Shown here piece after piece: positions 59,534 to 64,000 of a stretch of DNA of 64,000 nucleotides. Made by a program: the position numbers and the translations under genes. The notes beneath the pieces were generated by a model. The model searched no databases, was not told the DNA's origin, and saw only the letters and a list, made by a program, of their open reading frames with translations. The DNA comes from Cymodocea nodosa. Its lineage: Eukaryota > Streptophyta > Magnoliopsida > Alismatales > Cymodoceaceae. The stretch lies in contig CM072340.1 of NCBI GenBank assembly GCA_036874045.1, positions 449,001-513,000 on the forward strand. The letters are read 5' to 3'. The number at the start of each line of letters is the position of its first letter. Within the stretch, counting starts at the first letter, position 1.

Positions 59534-59949
59534 ATGGGCTTTCAAATAATATGCATCGTCCCCATCTTCGAACTCATATTCATCTTCGCTGTCTTCGGCT
59601 TCGTTTGCTACAAATCCATCAATGCCTGCCAACGCTGGAATGAGAGGATGCACGAGGCAGATCAGCTTGCAAAGGAGGCGTCGAGGAGCAACATTCAGAA
59701 CTTTGCAGCAGTGGTGAACGCGGTGCAGTCGTTCGGGGAGATGAGGAGGCACCGGAGTCGACGCCGCTGGTGCCGGAGTGCGTCATCTGCCTTAGCAAGG
59801 TGGTGGTCGGGAAGGTCGTCAAGGCACTGCCCAACTGCATGCACATGTTCCATGTCGATTGCATCGACTTGTGGCTCTTCTCCCACCAAACTTGCCCAGT
59901 GTGTCGCTCTCCCACGGTGCCGTTGTTGGTCATCCCGATGACCCCGTGA
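59534..59949 (+). pseudogene. Frameshifted RING-H2 gene (array copy G)
   Basis: Starts MGFQIICIVPIFELIF, with a good membrane segment (FGFVCYKS as in A) and the linker through NFAAVVNAVQSF. There 22 bases are missing relative to the paralogues (the segment for KYVAPRH), throwing the rest out of frame from about 59733. In the shifted frame the RING-H2 domain is complete: [30 protein letters not shown] and [10 protein letters not shown], stop TGA 59947-59949. All eight Zn ligands survive, so the lesion is recent or the single deletion is the only one. As read from the ATG the product would be a 135-residue protein without a RING. Upstream module is of the A type (caaggaaccaaaacccactt near 59090) with W-box core TTGAC near 59370. 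Confidence 0.85.
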
Positions 59950-59952
59950 GTC

Positions 59953-59970
59953 ATTCTTCTTCTTCTTCTT

Positions 59971-60001
<31 letters not shown>

Positions 60002-60002
60002 T
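59953..60002. repeat. (TTC)n microsatellite after copy G
   Basis: About 16 perfect ttc triplets immediately after the stop, homologous to the 3' tract of the other copies. Confidence 0.9.
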
Positions 60003-60009
60003 TCGATAT

Positions 60010-60740
60010 GTTTTGGCAAATCACATACAGCGCTTGACTTTGATATGTTTTCATCAATACAAAAAAATGATGAGAAATATGAATAGGAAGATGTTAGTAG
60101 ACACCAAGATTTAATTAAACAGGAATATGAATCCACCAAGAATATGAACTCATTTCAACTAGCTTTAGTTAATTATATATATATACACACACACATATAT
60201 ATATATTCAACAATTAACATATATACATAAGACCCACCGGTAAATCAAATCCATCTGCTTTAGGTCTGTGACCTTCTATATCCATCCATGCATGTAATAA
60301 CATTGTTGTTTGAGCTTCATCTTCGTTTGATTTCTGATATTAAAATCGATTCTAAATTAAGTGCAAACTATACGAACGGAAAAATTAATTTTTGATTCAA
60401 TACCTAATGCAGAAACACCTACTTTGAACTGGGTGTTTTTTTTTTCATTAATGTTATGCATATTATATCAACTCAATCAAAGACTTTATGCTTTTCTAAT
60501 CTAGCTTAGGGTTGGTGATGTGGCCATCCATGTGAAGCATTAGGTTTATTCTTAGGGTGATCTAGAGGAGGGTAAACCTATTCTAGTCATTATTAAATAG
60601 GACTAAATGGTCTTGTTCATGCTGATTTACTTCTAATATTATAAGAGTTGAAAGCATTATTAACATATTTAAACATCAGCAACATAAGTGTATGTGTGTA
60701 TATATACTATTGCAAAAATGAAACCCAATTGGGTTTCACC
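60010..60740. other. Spacer G-H
   Basis: G 3' module, a (AT/AC)n run near 60172-60206, then the same phrases as spacers after D and E (ggtctgtgacctt, atgttatgcatattatatca). No gene. Confidence 0.6.
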
Positions 60741-60746
60741 CTTGAA

Positions 60747-60754
60747 TATAAATA
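60747..60754 (+). promoter_or_regulatory. TATA box of array copy H
   Basis: TATAAATA in cttgaatataaatataggga. It is 1357 bases from the H start codon, but about 540 once the 813 bp LTR is discounted, matching the other units. Confidence 0.65.
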
Positions 60755-60820
60755 TAGGGAATTCAAGACTCTTTTTTTCCTTCTATAGTCTGAGCAATCA
60801 TACAATTCAAACTGATTGAT

Positions 60821-60916
60821 ATGAAGAAGAAGATCATGAATTACACCTACATATCTAGAGATAGGTTGTGGGTCTTTGTTCATGTGTCTAGCTCTGTTGA
60901 TCGTTTTGTTGGGTAA
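60821..60916 (+). CDS. Leader ORF of copy H, truncated by an LTR
   Basis: 31 codons starting MKKKIMNYTYISRDRLW. The frame enters the solo LTR at 60907 and stops there at TAA 60914-60916. Without the LTR it would align with the 34-codon X frame. Confidence 0.45.
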   Translation: MKKKIMNYTYISRDRLWVFVHVSSSVDRFVG

Positions 60917-61719
60917 ACAAGAATTGGTTTGAGGCTTGCAAGTAACTTCTTAACGATGAAATCAAATGTAGAAATTAAACAAACCACAAGCAAAACACAC
61001 CAGTCTTTTACATGGAAAATTTCTTCGGTGTGTTGAAGAAAAACCACGAAACTTGTCGATTCACCCTTAAAATCTTCCACTACAATCAAATAGGTACAGA
61101 GGGTCTTCTCTAGCAATTAACTAGAGGTATCACACACCGTTATCTCATCAATCTATGGTATAAAACCAACACAAGTAAGCAAGGAGTAAACAGATTTTTA
61201 CCCAGTCCAAGTACCTCTGTTTTAGATAAATTTGCTATCACTCCACAGCTCCTAAAAATCACGAAACTTGACAGGAATGTGACTCCACGAGTCCCCGATC
61301 TGCTGAAAAAATTTCGGCCTAAACAGACTTTGTTTCGCCCTCCAAACAGAGCTTCTCCCAAGAGTGCGCACTATAGAACTGTGGTGACAATTTCCTTCTG
61401 AAACCTCCTTAGAATCTAGCTTCAAACTAATTTGATCCTCAATCTAACTGTCCAAAGTGAAGAGTATTAAGCCACGACCTTGTCTTTGAAATTTCAGTTC
61501 GATCCGACTATAAATGTTCCTCTGATCAAGGTAGTTCAGCAGCTTGCCCTAAAACAAAAACAGGTGACGGGCTTCCTTTTTCTTTCAAATGTGTTATATT
61601 CTCTCTCTTTGTCTTCCGCAAGCCCTAATAGGAGGGTTTTGTGGGAAAATATCTAAAAGGTCCTTGCACATTAAATAAATGGCAAAATGAGCGATCCTCA
61701 AGTGGAGGGAAACCCAACA
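60907..61719 (+). mobile_element. Solo LTR in the leader of copy H
   Basis: 813 bp, starts TGTTGGGT and ends ACCCAACA (8 bp inverted termini). Target duplication is imperfect (cgttt / ctttc). The flanking sequence rejoined across it matches unit X (gatc/tttctttctcattt). Contains a TATA-like ggtataaaacc near 61157. Same family as 4806-5627. No coding domain. Confidence 0.8.
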
Positions 61720-62103
61720 CTTTCTTTCTCATTTAATATTCAAATAATGTAAAAGCCCTAAGTACGATTATAAAAACATCTATACACAACTCTGGTATAA
61801 TGAATAAAGATGGAACAGAGGAAATATGTGTTCTTAATAGAGACATTCATGTAAAATTATTCTAATTTTTGACAGAAAGTTTAGAGTGTTACCATCGATC
61901 TATCCATCCTTAATAATAAAATATATAAATGTAGTAAACAAAGAAATAAAAAATTCTCTGGTGACGTCCCCTTGATCACATGCAAGGAAGATTGTTGACT
62001 TTTAGAGGGTTCAAGACATAGGTGTTACCTAAAGATCGATCGATCAAAAGAATTGGTTGTGATCGATCGTCTCATCTCATCTCTTGTTGTCCAACCATCA
62101 GCC

Positions 62104-62541
62104 ATGGACAAAGACTACTTCGTCATCATAGAAGTCGTAGTTGTCCTCTTCCCCATCATCATACAAACCCTAATCATTTGTTTCAAGTGCATCACCAACT
62201 ATTGTCTACTTTGGCGTGAGAGGCTACGCGAGGCGCAGCTTGCACGAGTGGCGTCGAGGAGCAACACCCAGAACATCACGATGGTGATGAACGAGGTGCA
62301 GTCGTTTAAGTACGTCGCACCCCAATGTCGGGGAGACGAGGAAGCGTCAGAGTCGACGGTGGCAGTGGATTGTGTCATCTGCCTTGACAAGGTGGTGGAC
62401 GGGGAAGTCGTCAAGGTGCTGCCCAATTGCGTGCACATGTTCCACGTCGATTGCATCGACATGTGGCTCTTCTCCCATCAGACTTGCCCGTTGTGCCGCT
62501 CTCCTGTGGAGCCGTTGTCGATCATCTCGGTGGCCTCATGA
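62104..62541 (+). CDS. RING-H2 finger protein, ATL-like (array copy H)
   Basis: 145 aa, open. Start at 62104 (MDKDYFVIIE) by homology; the frame is open from 62053 but that part is untranslated leader in the paralogues. Membrane segment at about residues 7-29, longest of the set, followed by WRERLREAQLARVAS. RING-H2 ligands are Cys90, Cys93, Cys109, His111, His114, Cys117, Cys128 and Cys131, and the turn is CPLC, the commonest ATL form. Upstream W-box core TTGAC at about 61994 and GATC repeats 62034-62045 are kept, but the leader is interrupted by a solo LTR. Likely a membrane E3 ligase whose expression may differ from the other copies. Confidence 0.88.
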   Translation: MDKDYFVIIEVVVVLFPIIIQTLIICFKCITNYCLLWRERLREAQLARVASRSNTQNITMVMNEVQSFKYVAPQCRGDEEASESTVAVDCVICLDKVVDGEVVKVLPNCVHMFHVDCIDMWLFSHQTCPLCRSPVEPLSIISVAS

Positions 62542-62554
62542 GTTATCATTCATC

Positions 62555-62592
62555 GTCTTCTTTTTCTTCTTCTTCTTCTTCTTCTTCTTCTA
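62555..62592. repeat. (TTC)n tract after copy H
   Basis: About a dozen ttc triplets 15 bases after the stop, homologous to the 3' tracts of the other copies. Confidence 0.85.
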
Positions 62593-62599
62593 CTAGAGT

Positions 62600-63790
62600 T
62601 AGAAAGAATCGAAGTTGCCATATGTATGTAACGTAACCAAATTAATGCATTCTTTGTTTGGCAAATTAATTGACTTTCGATATGTTTTGTCAATACAAGA
62701 AAAAAAGAATGTGGAACATGAACAAGAAACCTTTAGTAGATATCAAGCGTTTGGCTTGAGTTAATTATCCTCCTGCAAATCAAATTTATCTGTTTCAACT
62801 TGTACAACTTTGCTCTTTTTATGAAAAACTTTTGGTTTGTGACCTTCCAAAGATCCATATGCAAATAATACATTGTGATTTGAGCTTCATTGTCATTTTA
62901 TTTTTGATATTAATTAAATCAATTTTCAGTTAAACTAAAACTATGCAAACAAAACACTAATTTCTGATTAAATACTTGATGCATAAATCACCCATAGATG
63001 CCTCATAATCCACAAGATTGGTAATCTTGAGAGTCTTTTGACACATTAATTTTGAAATCGCATGTGTCACTAAAAAGAACTATATACATAAAGAAGTTAT
63101 TATTTTTTTACAAAGTTAAGATTTTCCTAAATATTTCAAAACCTCATTTCTAATCTTCATTTTCTATAGTGGGGTATAGGTTAATTAGTATTACACTGGT
63201 CACATCAAGAGTAACACAAGTTTTCCCATATGTTCTACTCTAAAAGGGATAACACAATCTAGAACTCCAATGCCAAGGATTGATTTATCATTCGGCACTA
63301 AGCAAACATTCTAAGATTGAATTTATCTTTGCTATAGTCCTTAAGAAAAGGAAAACAATGAGACTCAAAAACTTCAAGGAAATCATAATTAGGATGTTTA
63401 CTAAACACAGCATAGTAAGGAGACATATCATTACCATTTTGGTTTAAACTAATGCTAGAAAGTCTGCTCATTATCATTCTAGTACATCTTTTGGGTCTCC
63501 ACTTTCAAACATCAAGGTTAATTAATCCTATACCTGTTATGATTTTGTGCCTATATTTAGCTCTTTTATTCTACTAAAGAACGTAAGGACAAGACAACTG
63601 CAAAAGAATTCCTTTATCATGCAAGTAGTCATTAAAATGGTTCGAGAACAATTCTACCTCTCTATCACATTAAAAGACAATAAAGGTTTTGTTAAACTAT
63701 TCTTGAATAAATTTTTCAAAATGGATGAAGTAGTTAAAGAAATATGATTAATATGTTTTTAAGAGTAGTATAATACAATGTAAAACTAAT
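62600..63790. other. Spacer H to next unit
   Basis: H 3' module, then AT-rich sequence. The region 63000-63780 (cggcactaagcaaacattctaag, frame at 63547-63747) has no recognisable domain. Confidence 0.5.
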
Positions 63791-63794
63791 TTTG

Positions 63795-64000
63795 TGCACA
63801 GCTAATCTCTCTTTCTCATTTCATGGTGGTAATGCAAGATGTCTTAATATTCAGATAATGTAAAAGCACCAGGCGTGGTTATATATAAAAGCATCTGTAA
63901 GAGTTGCACAAATTAGTCTATTATGATCAATGAATAAAGATGGTATAAAGGAAATAAATGTTCCAACAGTGACGTTCATCTAAATCTATTCTAACTTTTG
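63795..64000 (+). promoter_or_regulatory. Upstream module of a further array unit, cut by the window edge
   Basis: Matches the interval 50975-51175 upstream of copy D: tttctcatt-catggtggt, aatgcaagatgtcttaatat, gataatgtaaaagca, aYgttcatNtaaatctattc. A RING copy is therefore expected roughly 300 bases beyond the right edge. Confidence 0.7.

Noticed and set aside
1-64000. CRISPR arrays, bacterial operons, tRNA or rRNA genes
   Set aside because: The spliced genes and LTR elements are eukaryotic. I saw no regularly spaced direct-repeat array with unique spacers and no tRNA or rRNA sequence I could support by eye.

Overview
This is nuclear plant DNA, most likely monocot: spliced genes, AT-rich spacers, nested LTR retrotransposon debris and GC-rich third positions in several small genes. 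The solo-LTR style is reminiscent of Zingiberales (banana relatives), but that is a weak guess.

Layout. (1) 1-2.4 kb: last two coding exons of a prostaglandin-E-synthase-2-like / GST-fold gene on +. (2) 3.5-11.1 kb: a decaying + strand pseudogene of the MCA (mid1-complementing activity, PLAC8) calcium-influx family, carrying premature stops, frameshifts, two internal deletions and a solo LTR. (3) 13.2-16.1 kb: an intact eight-exon ALBA-domain RGG protein gene on -, 262 aa. (4) 17.5-30.9 kb: an intact 18-coding-exon DEMETER/ROS1-type 5-methylcytosine DNA glycosylase on -, 1682 aa. Its 4 kb second coding intron holds an old repeat and a Ty1/copia remnant in the opposite orientation. (5) 31-41.2 kb: mostly a dead Ty3/gypsy chromovirus whose integrase and 3' LTR were each split by an unrelated 2.1-2.2 kb insertion, the whole being bracketed by 150 bp direct repeats. 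(6) 42.9-64 kb: a tandem array of short, intronless-in-CDS, membrane-anchored RING-H2 (ATL-like) ubiquitin-ligase genes, all on +. Six reading frames are open (A-E and H below); one copy is frameshifted (G), one is split and broken (F), one is reduced to its 5' end (X), and another unit begins at the right edge. Copia fragments and a solo LTR separate the units.

How it fits together. The array copies share a long upstream module (TATA box, a short leader ORF beginning MKKKI, a TTGAC W-box core, GATC-rich palindromes, and a possible leader intron acceptor just before the ATG) and a TTC-rich 3' tract, so whole units were duplicated, not just coding regions. The copies nearest the retrotransposons look enriched in C-to-T and G-to-A changes, as expected of past cytosine methylation. 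The neighbouring demethylase belongs to the pathway that counters methylation, but no functional link is shown by the sequence. The most unusual material is the RING array with its conserved leader ORF, its promoter/coding fusion and its LTR-interrupted leader.
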